Origin: Mesorhizobium sp. B1-1-8
GTDB taxonomy: Bacteria > Pseudomonadota > Alphaproteobacteria > Rhizobiales > Rhizobiaceae
DNA: 64,000 nucleotides
Assembly: GCF_006442795.2 (NCBI RefSeq)
Contig: NZ_CP083956.1
Location: 806,001-870,000, forward strand
Reading direction: 5' to 3'
In this document: positions 37,625-45,862 of the stretch, one piece after another
Numbering within the stretch: position 1 is the first letter of the stretch
Layout: each line of letters starts with the position of its first letter
The notes under the pieces: model-generated
What the model saw: the letters and a program-made list of their open reading frames with translations, nothing else
What the model was told of the DNA's origin: nothing
The model's database searches: none
Program-made: the position numbers and the translations under genes

Positions 37625-37690
37625 GCGGCGACCCCCTCTGGCCGCTTCGCGGCCATCTCCCCCTCGAGGTGGGAGATCAGCCCCTGCACG
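37625..37690. repeat. Palindromic repeat module at the citE remnant
   Basis: ACCCCCTCTGGCCGCTTCGC, then GGCCATCTCCCCCTCGAGG, like the modules at 1622-1790 and 63832-64000. It marks the breakpoint of the remnant. Confidence 0.65.
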
Positions 37691-38126
37691 AAAACTGCAC
37701 ATCATTGCTGAAAATCCCAGGCGATCCGCCGCGACCTCTCCGCGCCTGCCGGCGAAACACACGGCATGCGAACACATCACAATCTCCGCTGGTCCCTGCC
37801 CCCGCGCCTGCGCAACGAAGGCTGGTGGCTCGTCGAGCCGCAAAGACTGCGTCCGACAGCGGCGGTGCTGCCCTTCACGCCGGGATCGCAGCCAGGGCGC
37901 CGCCCGCGACACGCCAGGAGGGCCCGATGAAGCCCGTTCCGAGCTATTGCCACTGGGTCGTGGCCGCGGATCCCGCGCTTATCATCGCGCGCAGCGCGCC
38001 CGGAAAATCAAGCGCCCGGAAAATCAAGCGAATGGCTGCTTTTCGTCAACCTTCTGACGTTATCGGTAACCTTCATGCCTGCTGATCCCTGACGGCTACC
38101 AACCCGATATGCCGGACTTCTGATCG
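37691..38126. promoter_or_regulatory. Non-coding stretch upstream of the second two-component system
   Basis: 436 bp in which I see no convincing gene. Near its right end, AACCTTC occurs twice as a direct repeat, 38048-38054 and 38068-38074, 20 bp apart (about two helical turns), within GTCAACCTTCTGACG and GGTAACCTTCATGCC. This is a candidate tandem site for the adjacent OmpR-family regulator. Confidence 0.4.
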
Positions 38127-38822
38127 ATGCCGCACAACATCCTCGTCGCCGATGACGATCCGCATATCCGCGAGATCATCTGCTTTGCCCTGGAAAAGGC
38201 CGAGATGAAGACGCAAGCCGTTGCCGACGGCGCCGCCGCGCTGCAGGCGGTCGAGCGCCGCGCGCCGGACCTCGTCGTGCTCGACATCGGCATGCCGGAG
38301 ATGGACGGGCTGGAGGTCTGCCGCAGGCTGAGGCAGAAGTCCGACGTGCCGGTGCTGTTCCTGTCCGCGCGGGACGAAGAAATCGACCGGGTGCTAGGGC
38401 TCGAAATGGGCGGCGACGACTATGTGACGAAGCCGTTCAGCCCGCGCGAGCTGGTCGCCCGCGTCAACGTCATCCTGCGCCGCGCCCGCCCGGCGGCGGT
38501 CGAGGAAGAAGATGACCGGCAGTTCGCGCATGGCAGGCTGATGCTCGTTCCGGCCAGCCATGCGGCGAGCTTCGGCGGCAAGCCGCTTGTGCTGACGGCG
38601 ATCGAATTCGCCATCCTGAAAGGTTTTCTCGCCCGCCCGCTCAATGTGCTTGGCCGTGAGGCGGTGATGGCCAATGCCTATCAGTCCAACATCCATGTTT
38701 CGGACCGCACCGTCGACAGCCATATCCGCAACATCCGCGCCAAATTGGCGGCGGTCGGCTGCCTGGACGCGATCGAGACGGTGCACGGCGTCGGCTTTCG
38801 GCTCGGCCGATGCGGTGGTTGA
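38127..38822 (+). CDS. OmpR-family response regulator
   Basis: 231 residues: receiver with VADDDPH acidic pocket, phospho-acceptor Asp53 (VVLDIGMPEMDG) and Lys (YVTKPFSP), then a winged-helix domain (LTAIEFAILKGFLARPLNVL, VDSHIRNIRAKL). Its 3' end overlaps the kinase gene by 13 bp, so the pair is translated together. CreB-like in general layout; the signal is unknown. Confidence 0.95.
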   Translation: MPHNILVADDDPHIREIICFALEKAEMKTQAVADGAAALQAVERRAPDLVVLDIGMPEMDGLEVCRRLRQKSDVPVLFLSARDEEIDRVLGLEMGGDDYVTKPFSPRELVARVNVILRRARPAAVEEEDDRQFAHGRLMLVPASHAASFGGKPLVLTAIEFAILKGFLARPLNVLGREAVMANAYQSNIHVSDRTVDSHIRNIRAKLAAVGCLDAIETVHGVGFRLGRCGG

Positions 38823-40387
38823 GCAAGGAGAGGTGGCGGCCCAGGCTTGCCACCATCGTCGTCGCCATCCTGATCGTGGTGATGGCGCTGCCGCTGGTCG
38901 GGCTGTTCTTCTTCCGGCTTTACGAGAACCAGCTGATCCGCCAGACCGAGGCCGAACTCATCGCGCAAGGCGCGGTGCTTGCCGCCGTCTATGCCGATCA
39001 GGTGCGCGCGGCCAGCATTCCCGTGGAGAAGCTAGGCGCGCCTATGCTGACCGATACCGGTCGAAGCGCCGGTTCCGACGGACCTTACCAGCCGATCGAG
39101 CCGCGCCTCGATCTCGCCTCCGATTATGTGCTGCCGACGCGGCCGGCGGGCGCCGCCGCCACGGCCGATCCGGCTTTCGCGGCGATCGGGGCGCGGCTTT
39201 CCGGCATGCTCGATGCAACGCAGAAAACCACGCTGGCCGGCTTCCGGCTGCTCGACCCGCATGGCGTGGTGATTGCCGGGCGCGCGGAAGTCGGGCAGTC
39301 GCTGGCCAATGTCGAGGAGGTGCGGACAGCACTTGCCGGCTCCTATGCCAGCGCGCTCAGGCTGCGGATCCCCGACCAGCCGCCGCCACCGCTCTATTCG
39401 GTCAGCCGCGGCACCAGGGTGCGGGTCTTCGTCGCCATGCCGGTGGAAGTCGCCGGCCGGGTTGCCGGCGTCGTCTACCTGTCGCGGACGCCGAACAACA
39501 TCGTCAAGCATCTCTACGGCGAGCGCGGCAAGGTGACGTTGGCGGCGATCGCCATCCTCGGCGGCACGCTGCTGATCGGGCTGGTGTTCCTGCGCACCGT
39601 CAGCCGGCCGATTTATGCGCTGATCGAGCGGACAAAACGCATCGCCGCCGGCGACCGCGAGGCGATCAGGCCGCTCGATCACCACGGCACGCGCGAGATG
39701 GCCGAGCTGTCGGCCGCCTTCCTCGACATGGCGCAAAAACTGCAGGCGCGCTCCGACAGCATCCAGACCTTCGCCACCCATGTCTCGCATGAATTGAAAT
39801 CGCCGCTGACGGCGATCCAAGGCGCGGCCGAGCTGTTGCGCGATTCGGGCGGGACGATGGACGAGGCCGAGCGGCGGCGTTTCTCCAACAACATCGTCAC
39901 CGACGCCGGGCGGCTCACTCTGCTGGTGCGGCGATTGCTCGAGCTGGCGCGCGCGGAAAACCTGGCGCCGAGCGGCGAAAGCACAACGCTCGATGCGGCA
40001 CTGGCGCTGCTGCCGGTCGACGCCAGGCTGGCGGTTCGCGTCGAGGCCGGCAGCAATATCCGCCTCGGCATTTCGGACGAGAACGCGGCAATCGTGCTCG
40101 CCAACCTGATCGACAATTCGGCCAGGCATGGCGCGAAGGTGGTTTCGATCAACGCAGCGAGCCTGGGCGACCGCGTGACGATCGAGGTCGACGACGACGG
40201 CGACGGCATTTCGCCGAGCAACCGGGCCAAGGTGTTCGAGCCGTTCTTCACCACGCGGCGCGACAGCGGCGGCACCGGCATGGGGCTCGGGATCGTGCTG
40301 GCCCTCCTGAAAGCGCATGATGGCACGATCAGGCTGGTTGACTCCGAACGCGGCACGCGCTTCCAGATCATTTTGCCGGTTGCGTAA
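38810..40387 (+). CDS. Sensor histidine kinase
   Basis: 525 residues: membrane helix (about 14-34), a large periplasmic domain (about 36-235) of the type with a PAS-like CreC/CHASE character, second helix (about 243-261), HAMP, H-box with His327 (THVSHELKSPLTAI), N-box (LANLIDNSARH), and ATP motifs DDDGDGI and GTGMGLGIVL. Cognate partner of the preceding regulator. Confidence 0.93.
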   Translation: MRWLSKERWRPRLATIVVAILIVVMALPLVGLFFFRLYENQLIRQTEAELIAQGAVLAAVYADQVRAASIPVEKLGAPMLTDTGRSAGSDGPYQPIEPRLDLASDYVLPTRPAGAAATADPAFAAIGARLSGMLDATQKTTLAGFRLLDPHGVVIAGRAEVGQSLANVEEVRTALAGSYASALRLRIPDQPPPPLYSVSRGTRVRVFVAMPVEVAGRVAGVVYLSRTPNNIVKHLYGERGKVTLAAIAILGGTLLIGLVFLRTVSRPIYALIERTKRIAAGDREAIRPLDHHGTREMAELSAAFLDMAQKLQARSDSIQTFATHVSHELKSPLTAIQGAAELLRDSGGTMDEAERRRFSNNIVTDAGRLTLLVRRLLELARAENLAPSGESTTLDAALALLPVDARLAVRVEAGSNIRLGISDENAAIVLANLIDNSARHGAKVVSINAASLGDRVTIEVDDDGDGISPSNRAKVFEPFFTTRRDSGGTGMGLGIVLALLKAHDGTIRLVDSERGTRFQIILPVA

Positions 40388-40414
40388 AAAAGCCGGGCCG
40401 GACCGGAGAAAAAA

Positions 40415-41581
40415 GTGCGCTACGACATCGTCATCATCGGCGGGGCCATCGTCGGTTCCTCGGTCGCCTATTATTTGCGTGAGGAGGGTTTTTCCGGCTC
40501 GATCGCGCTGGTCGAGCGCGACCCGCAGTTTGCCCATGCGGCAACGACCTTGTCCTGCGCCTCGATCCGCCAGCAATTTTCCATTCCGGAAAACATCCGC
40601 CTGTCGCAGTTCACGCTGAAACTGTTTCGGCGGCTGAAGGAGACGTTCGGCGCCGATGCCGACATCGGTTTTCGCGAGGGCGGCTATCTCATCCTCGCCG
40701 GCGAGGCCGGCCTGCCGATCCTGAAGGCCAATCACGAGGCGCAGATCGCCGAGGGCGCCGATATCGTGCTCGAAGACGCCGGGCAGCTGACGCGCCGCTT
40801 TTCCTGGCTGTCGGCCGAGGGCATCGCCGCCGGCGCCTATGGCCGGACCGGCGAGGGCTGGTTCGACGCGCATGCGATGCTGATGCTGTTCCGCAAGGCG
40901 CTGCGCGACAAGAAGATCGATTTCATCACCGCCTCGGTCAGCGGTATCACGCGCCGGGGCAACCGCGTCACCGGCGTGAGCCTCGACAATGGCGAGACGC
41001 TGGAAGCCGGCATCGTCGTCAACGCCGCCGGGCCGAATGCCGGAAAGGTCGCGGCTCTTGCCGGACTGGCGCTGCCGGTCGAGCCGCGCAAGCGCAACGT
41101 CTTCGTCTTCGAGGCACGTGAAAAATATGCCGACATGCCGCTGCTGGTCGATCCCTCCGGCATCTATGTGCGGCCGGAGGGCTCGGTCTACCTCACCGGC
41201 GGCGCGGAGCCGGAAGAAGGCGATCATGCTCCCGATCCCAAGGATTTCGATGTGGAATGGCCGCTGTTCGAGGAGGTGATCTGGCCGGTGCTCGCCACCC
41301 GCATCCCTGCCTTCGAAGCGATCAAGCCGACGCGCGCCTGGGTCGGCCACTACGACTACAACACGCTCGACCAGAACGCAGTGATCGGCCCGCATCCGGA
41401 GGTGCAAAATTTCCTCTTCGCCAACGGCTTTTCCGGCCACGGCCTGCAGCAGGCGCCGGCGGTCGGCAAGTCGCTGGCCGAGCTGATCGTGCATGGCGGC
41501 TACCGCACGGTGGATTGCACGGCGTTCGGGTACAGCCGTGTGGCGGAAGGGCGGGCATTCCGGGAGCTGAATGTGATTTAG
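40415..41581 (+). CDS. FAD-dependent oxidoreductase (DAO/glycine oxidase family)
   Basis: 388 residues. The FAD Rossmann motif is at the very N-terminus (YDIVIIGGAIVGSSVAYYL), with ATTLSCASIRQQFSIPENI following and the C-terminal FANGFSGHGLQQAPAVGK typical of D-amino acid oxidase/sarcosine oxidase-like proteins. GTG start with GGAG 7 bp before. Oxidises an amine or amino acid; substrate unknown. 27 bp after the kinase, so possibly in its operon. Confidence 0.92.
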   Translation: MRYDIVIIGGAIVGSSVAYYLREEGFSGSIALVERDPQFAHAATTLSCASIRQQFSIPENIRLSQFTLKLFRRLKETFGADADIGFREGGYLILAGEAGLPILKANHEAQIAEGADIVLEDAGQLTRRFSWLSAEGIAAGAYGRTGEGWFDAHAMLMLFRKALRDKKIDFITASVSGITRRGNRVTGVSLDNGETLEAGIVVNAAGPNAGKVAALAGLALPVEPRKRNVFVFEAREKYADMPLLVDPSGIYVRPEGSVYLTGGAEPEEGDHAPDPKDFDVEWPLFEEVIWPVLATRIPAFEAIKPTRAWVGHYDYNTLDQNAVIGPHPEVQNFLFANGFSGHGLQQAPAVGKSLAELIVHGGYRTVDCTAFGYSRVAEGRAFRELNVI

Positions 41582-41651
41582 GTTTCTGGACAAAACCAGT
41601 CGATATCGAAGAATGAGGCGCCGACCGTTGCAAAAACCAACTGTAGAAAAA

Positions 41652-41677
41652 GAAAAAGCGCCGATTTCTCGGCGCCC
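41652..41677 (-). terminator. Terminator of the DndB-like gene
   Basis: Minus-strand hairpin TCGGCGC pairs GCGCCGA with a GAAA tetraloop (the stem is GCGCCGA/TCGGCGC), followed by TTTTTC. Lies 22 bp beyond the stop codon. Confidence 0.85.
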
Positions 41678-41698
41678 TTTCATGAAACGACAGACGTC

Positions 41699-42781
41699 CT
41701 AGGCCGCGCTTTTGGCCGCCCCCTGAATTGAACGCTGTTCGGATTCAGTCAGCTCAATGCCAAGGCGACCCTTGATGTACGCCTTGGTAGCTGCGCGAGC
41801 CTGACGATTCGAAATAACCGAATTGGCGACGATACAGACATCTTGCCAGTCGGGATTCGTCTTCGACCAGTTGATTTGCGACAAGGCGGAAAGCCGGTCC
41901 TGCCAATCCTCTTCCTTCATGAGTTCCGAGCCGAGGCCGCCCAATGCACGAAGCACCGTCGAGTGCGCAGAGATGCTCTCAGATCGAAGATCGGTCGAGC
42001 TTTTCATTCCCGCCAGGACCTTCTTCCAGTCCTGCATGTGATCGGCCACTTTGGACCAATAAGCGGCAAGACGCGCTGCATTGGCCTCAATGTCGTCGCT
42101 GGCATGCTCTTTCAGCAGATCGCTATTCGCATCGTACAAAGCCGCGAGCGTGAAGATCTTCGTAGACTTTGCTTTGAGGCTGGCATCCACCTTCTCGGTA
42201 TATTCCTTGAAGACGGGCACCTTCTCGAGTGCGATCAAAGTCGCGATCGAAATAGGATCGCGCTTGTCGAAGAGCACGTCGAGTGATTTCGACGTTTTGA
42301 CCACATGGCGGTTCAGGTCAGTAAACATCTGCTGTACCCGGGTGATATTTTCCCACGGGAACAGCAGGACTGAGATCATCTGCTTGCCAAGCTCGGGGTT
42401 CTTCTTAACTGCCTCGACAATGGCCGCGCACCGGTGCTGGCCGTCATTGATAGTCAGCTCATCTCCTAGCTTCAGACCGAGTGTGCCGATGTTCTCGTTA
42501 TCTCCGAACGCCTGAAAGACCGGTTCGGATTTGTAAGACGCTGTGATCGAGGCGAACAAATAGTCCTCTTCATTTTCGAGCATGTAGCTGGTCAAGGCTG
42601 GCACCCGAGCCTTGTTGAGCTGGCGCTGCTCGCGTTGCTCAGGACTAAGATCGGTCCACTGCCGTTCTTCAGGATCAAATTTGAAAAGGCTCTGGATGGC
42701 GTCCAAGGGCATCAAGCAGGCGAAATACGTTCTTGTGCCCATTTGGCCCCGCATAGCGGGGAACTGGATCATGTACTGCAT
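41699..42781 (-). CDS. Orphan DndB-like protein (DGQHR domain)
   Basis: 360 residues. The diagnostic motif INDGQHRCAAI is at 111-121 (D113-R117) and is followed by the usual MFTDLNRHVVKTSKSL and FDKRDPI. In DNA phosphorothioation systems DndB is a regulator that binds the dnd promoter. Here no dndA, C, D, E or restriction genes lie nearby, so it is an orphan. ATG 42781 has AAGGA 9 bp upstream; an earlier start at 42826 is less likely. Base composition is clearly lower in GC than both neighbours, suggesting transfer. Upstream lies a 22-bp-phased array of AGCT octamers. Confidence 0.9.
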   Translation of the reverse strand: MQYMIQFPAMRGQMGTRTYFACLMPLDAIQSLFKFDPEERQWTDLSPEQREQRQLNKARVPALTSYMLENEEDYLFASITASYKSEPVFQAFGDNENIGTLGLKLGDELTINDGQHRCAAIVEAVKKNPELGKQMISVLLFPWENITRVQQMFTDLNRHVVKTSKSLDVLFDKRDPISIATLIALEKVPVFKEYTEKVDASLKAKSTKIFTLAALYDANSDLLKEHASDDIEANAARLAAYWSKVADHMQDWKKVLAGMKSSTDLRSESISAHSTVLRALGGLGSELMKEEDWQDRLSALSQINWSKTNPDWQDVCIVANSVISNRQARAATKAYIKGRLGIELTESEQRSIQGAAKSAA

Positions 42782-42863
42782 GTTTTCGTGTCCTTCTCGA
42801 ACTCTGGTTTCGGGAAGAGCGACCACCGCTCAAAAGAATGTGAGTTCGTACGCGCCCCTTCTG

Positions 42864-42988
42864 CCAGCTCTCCAGCAGAACGTCAAGGAGCTCTACGCAA
42901 TTTATTTTAGAGCTCTCTCCCAGAATTTTCAGAGCTCTAACACTATTATCGCCGAGCTGTCAGCTGACCGTGCAAAGCGCGCAGCTCT
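42864..42988. promoter_or_regulatory. Phased AGCT octamer array upstream of the DndB-like gene
   Basis: AGCT occurs at 42866, 42889, 42911, 42933, 42955 and 42983. The octamers are CCAGCTCT, GGAGCTCT, AGAGCTCT, AGAGCTCT, CGAGCTGT and GCAGCTCT. Successive distances are 23, 22, 22, 22 and 28 bp; the two central octamers are perfect palindromes. Spacers are AT-rich and unrelated. Two helical turns between sites would put bound dimers on one face of the DNA. Looks like an operator array or iteron set. Confidence 0.6.
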
Positions 42989-43432
42989 TTTCATACTCAC
43001 TCGGTCAAGCCTTGCATCAAAATAACCCTGCAGCCACCCGAGCACGCGCGCCCAGCCGTCGGCATGTTCGGCGGCTGCGGCGAAGCCGGCGAAACCGCCA
43101 TGGCAGACGGTGACCCGCGTGCCGGCGGTGATCGGCTGCAGCAGATAGGCGATCGTCGTCTCGCGGCGGCCGAGCGTCGGGTGGTCCCAGTCGTATTTCC
43201 GCGTCTGCACGATCCGGCGCGGCGCTTCGATCTCGAGGAATTCGCCGCCGGCGGGCAAGTGCGCGCCATCTACGGTCCGCACGGTGACGCTCCAGCGGCC
43301 GCCGACGCGCAAGTCGGCGGCCCAGCCGGTCATTCGGTAGGTGGCGGCAGAGCCCCACCAGCGCTCGACCTCGTCGGTGACGAGCGCGGCGAGGACCTGT
43401 TCAGGAGGGGCGAGGATTTCGGCCGCGGCCAT
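42929..43432 (-). CDS. SRPBCC/AHSA1-like protein, damaged at both ends
   Basis: 167 residues from ATG 43432. The AHSA1 core is clear (APPEQVLAALVTDEVERWWG ... GFAGFAAAAEHADGWARVLG). The likely true start is ATG 43476 (MTLHITPVQAMA, with AGGG 8 bp upstream), but this frame is shifted by one base relative to the core near 43440. The C-terminal 28 residues (after GWLQGYF) lie in the AT-richer island and look foreign, so the 3' end was replaced. Probably a degraded gene, unless the frameshift is a sequencing error. Confidence 0.7.
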   Translation of the reverse strand: MAAAEILAPPEQVLAALVTDEVERWWGSAATYRMTGWAADLRVGGRWSVTVRTVDGAHLPAGGEFLEIEAPRRIVQTRKYDWDHPTLGRRETTIAYLLQPITAGTRVTVCHGGFAGFAAAAEHADGWARVLGWLQGYFDARLDRVSMKRAARFARSADSSAIIVLEL

Positions 43433-43516
43433 GACCGTTTCGCCATGGCCTGTACCGGAGTGATATGCAGTGTCATCTTTCGCACCCTCAAGCTTGTTCG
43501 CTCTCGAAACGAGGCC

Positions 43517-43966
43517 TCAGCCCTTTGACGGCGGGCGCTCAAAGCCCTTGCCGGTTTCAAGCAGGCTCTTCAGGCTCGCCAGCACCAGCGGCCAGCCCTT
43601 GGCGACGTTCTCGATCAGCCTGTGCGGCCCGTCGGCCTCGTGGGTGACGGCAAACTTCATCAACTCGCCGTCCGGCTCGATGGTGAAGGTGCAACGGGTG
43701 TAGCCGTCTTCCTTGACCTCGGGCATCCATTCGCTACGCCATTTGATGACCAGGCGCCTGGGCGGGTCGATCTCGAGGATCTCGCCCGAGTCGGCAACGC
43801 GGCCGTCGGGGAAGATCAGCTTCCAGCTCGAGCCGACTTTCCAGTCGCTCTCCTGATGGGAGCAGAGGAAGAATTGCCGATTGAATTCCGGGTCGGTCAG
43901 CGCTTCCCAGAGCTTTTGGGGCGTGGTGCGGATGTAGGTGACATAGACGAAGCTGTTGCTGTTCAC
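43517..43966 (-). CDS. SRPBCC/AHSA1 domain protein
   Basis: 149 residues: YIRTTPQKLWEALTDPEFNR, then GEILEIDPPRRLVIKW and ENVAKGWPLVLASLKSLLET, a complete AHSA1-type START fold. GTG start overlaps the ArsR stop as GTGA. ArsR-AHSA1 pairs are common in alphaproteobacteria and usually act in an unidentified stress or small-molecule response; the AHSA1 domain binds a hydrophobic ligand. Confidence 0.92.
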   Translation of the reverse strand: MNSNSFVYVTYIRTTPQKLWEALTDPEFNRQFFLCSHQESDWKVGSSWKLIFPDGRVADSGEILEIDPPRRLVIKWRSEWMPEVKEDGYTRCTFTIEPDGELMKFAVTHEADGPHRLIENVAKGWPLVLASLKSLLETGKGFERPPSKG

Positions 43967-44283
43967 GGCTCTTCCCTTTCAAGTCGTTTCTTCAAATCGC
44001 TCAAGGCCTCCAGCCGATGGCGCTCGAACTTGCCGATCCAGCGCTCGGCGATCTCGTTGATGGGAACGGGATTGAGGTAGTGCTCCTTCTCGCGCCCCTT
44101 GCGGATGGTGGCGATGAGGTTTGCCTGCTCGAGGATCGCCAGGTGCTTGGTCACTGCCTGGCGCGTCATGTCCATCCGTTCGCACAGCGCGTTCAGCGTC
44201 TGCCCGTTCCTGGCATAGAGGCTGTCCAGCAATTGCCGGCGGGTCGGGTCGGCCAGGGCGCGAAAGACAGCATCCATGCTCAT
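43963..44283 (-). CDS. ArsR family transcriptional regulator
   Basis: 106 residues, winged helix with recognition region NALCERMDMTRQAVTKHLAI. No ArsR-type metal-binding cysteine pair (CxC) is visible, so it is of the non-metal SdpR/AHSA1-linked type. ATG 44283 is chosen; the in-frame codon at 44298 is TTG. The operator-like palindrome immediately upstream suggests autoregulation of the three-gene operon. Confidence 0.93.
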   Translation of the reverse strand: MSMDAVFRALADPTRRQLLDSLYARNGQTLNALCERMDMTRQAVTKHLAILEQANLIATIRKGREKEHYLNPVPINEIAERWIGKFERHRLEALSDLKKRLEREEP

Positions 44284-44614
44284 GGCTTCAATATGCAACC
44301 ATTTGGTTGCATGTCAAGGGAATTTGTTCCGCATTGCCCAAAACGGAGTTCCGCATTGCCCAAGAACGAAGCGCGTCACGCGGCTATAGACGGCGCGCAA
44401 GGATGTCCCCATGCGGATCTCAGACGGCTGCCGACCTCAAGGTTCCTGCTCACCGCCGGCAGGTCGGTTCCGGTGAAATGCGCAAGGGCACCTTTCCGGG
44501 GCAGATCGGACTCCCAAGTGCCCAAATCGGTCTGCCCCGGGTGACCGGCGGCTTCGTCGTCGATCGCGGATTTCACGACGACCGGCTGCAGATAGAGCCG
44601 CACAGCGGTTGGCG
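44284..44614. other. Intergenic stretch upstream of the ArsR operon
   Basis: 331 bp. Beyond the operator it has a 15-bp direct repeat TTCCGCATTGCCCAA at 44327-44341 and 44349-44363 (22-bp period). From about 44380 to 44614 a plus-strand frame reads LPRVTGGFVVDRGFHDDRLQ, but it has no start or support; I see no gene. Confidence 0.5.
44293..44312. promoter_or_regulatory. Palindromic operator of the ArsR operon
   Basis: ATGCAACC-ATTT-GGTTGCAT, perfect 8-bp arms, 10 bp before the arsR-type start codon. Position and symmetry fit an ArsR autoregulatory site. Confidence 0.8.
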
Positions 44615-45034
44615 TCAGCCCTTGCGGGAGAACCAGAAGGCGTCGGGCATGCGCTTCATGCCGATGCGTTCGTAGAAGCCGACGGCGTCGGGCACGGAGA
44701 TCAGGCTGATGGCGACCGAAGGGCCGAGCTGGCGGCGCGCCTTGTCCATCAGGCCCTTGCCGATGCCGAGGCCTTGCGCCGTGCCGGAAACAGCCAGCTC
44801 CGAGATGTAGCAGACCCAGGAAAAGTCGGTGAGGCCGCGGGCGACGCCGACCAGCGGCTTGCCTTCGACGTCAAGACGCGCCGTCAGCACCAGATTGGCG
44901 CCCGACATCATCGTCCCCAACCTGGCCCCGTCGTCGATGGGCCGCGTCTCGCCAAGGCTGGATTCGACCAGCACGCGGCGAAACTCGGCGACGTCGAGCG
45001 CCGGCTCGTTGGCATAAAGAACTTTCGATGTCAT
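44615..45034 (-). CDS. GNAT family N-acetyltransferase
   Basis: 139 residues. The acetyl-CoA loop [20 protein letters not shown] and the C-terminal [18 protein letters not shown] are typical GNAT. Start ATG 45034 (MTSKVLYAN). Transfers an acetyl group to an unknown amine. It diverges from leuD. Confidence 0.88.
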   Translation of the reverse strand: MTSKVLYANEPALDVAEFRRVLVESSLGETRPIDDGARLGTMMSGANLVLTARLDVEGKPLVGVARGLTDFSWVCYISELAVSGTAQGLGIGKGLMDKARRQLGPSVAISLISVPDAVGFYERIGMKRMPDAFWFSRKG

Positions 45035-45182
45035 GGCGCCAAGGTGCACGATCGGCCGGCGTTTTGGAAGGAATTCGATGCCGATGGCCCAAGCGCAGCT
45101 GCCAACAGCTGCCTTTTATTTGCCGCGGGCTTTGTGTAAACCGGGCGCCAGCAATCCCCTCAGCAAAAAGACGGCTAGGACC

Positions 45183-45788
45183 ATGGATAAATTCACCAAG
45201 CTCACCGGCGTCGCAGCACCGATGCCGATCGTCAATGTCGACACCGACATGATCATCCCGAAGGATTATCTGAAGACGATCAAGCGCACCGGGCTCGGCA
45301 GCGGCCTTTTCGCCGAGATGCGCTACAGGGACGATGGTTCGGAAAACCCGGATTTCGTGCTCAACAAGCCGGCCTACCGCAAGGCGCAGATCCTGGTCGC
45401 CGGCGATAATTTCGGCTGCGGCTCGAGCCGCGAGCATGCGCCCTGGGCGCTGCTCGATTTCGGCATTCGTTGCGTAATCTCGACCTCGTTCGCCGACATT
45501 TTTTATAACAACTGCTTCAAGAACGGCATTTTGCCCATCACCGTCAGCCCGGAAGACCTGGACAAGCTGATGGACGATGCCTCGCGCGGTTCCAACGCGA
45601 CGCTGTCGGTCGACCTGGAAGCGAAAGAGATCCGCGGGCCGGACGGCGGCGTGGTCAAATTCGATCTCGATGATTTCAAGCGCCACTGCCTGCTCAACGG
45701 GCTCGACGATATCGGGCTCACCATGGAAAAGGCCGGCGCCATCGCCTCGTTCGAGAAGAAGAACGCCGAGCTGCGCCCCTGGGCCTGA
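45183..45788 (+). CDS. leuD: 3-isopropylmalate dehydratase small subunit
   Basis: 201 residues, standard LeuD length. [40 protein letters not shown] and [19 protein letters not shown] are the family blocks. With LeuC (not in this window) it isomerises 2- to 3-isopropylmalate in leucine synthesis. The frame is open upstream to 45033, but family alignment begins at [14 protein letters not shown]. Confidence 0.97.
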   Translation: MDKFTKLTGVAAPMPIVNVDTDMIIPKDYLKTIKRTGLGSGLFAEMRYRDDGSENPDFVLNKPAYRKAQILVAGDNFGCGSSREHAPWALLDFGIRCVISTSFADIFYNNCFKNGILPITVSPEDLDKLMDDASRGSNATLSVDLEAKEIRGPDGGVVKFDLDDFKRHCLLNGLDDIGLTMEKAGAIASFEKKNAELRPWA

Positions 45789-45814
45789 GCGGCCTGAAGC
45801 ACCGAGATGGACAG

Positions 45815-45835
45815 ACCCGGCTGCTCAGGCCGGGT
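45815..45835 (+). terminator. Hairpin after leuD
   Basis: ACCCGGC - TGCTCAG - GCCGGGT, 27 bp beyond the leuD stop, followed only by TTCGTGG. A weak terminator at best. Confidence 0.4.
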
Positions 45836-45862
45836 TCGTGGTGGCTGAATGGAGGGACAGTC

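Noticed and set aside
37465..38085. 206-codon plus-strand ORF before the second two-component system
   Set aside because: No motif, crosses a repeat module and covers the citE remnant in antisense.
42864..42988. CRISPR or plasmid origin reading of the AGCT array
   Set aside because: Repeats are only 6-8 bp with 14-bp spacers, too short for CRISPR, and no replication protein is nearby; operator array is simpler.
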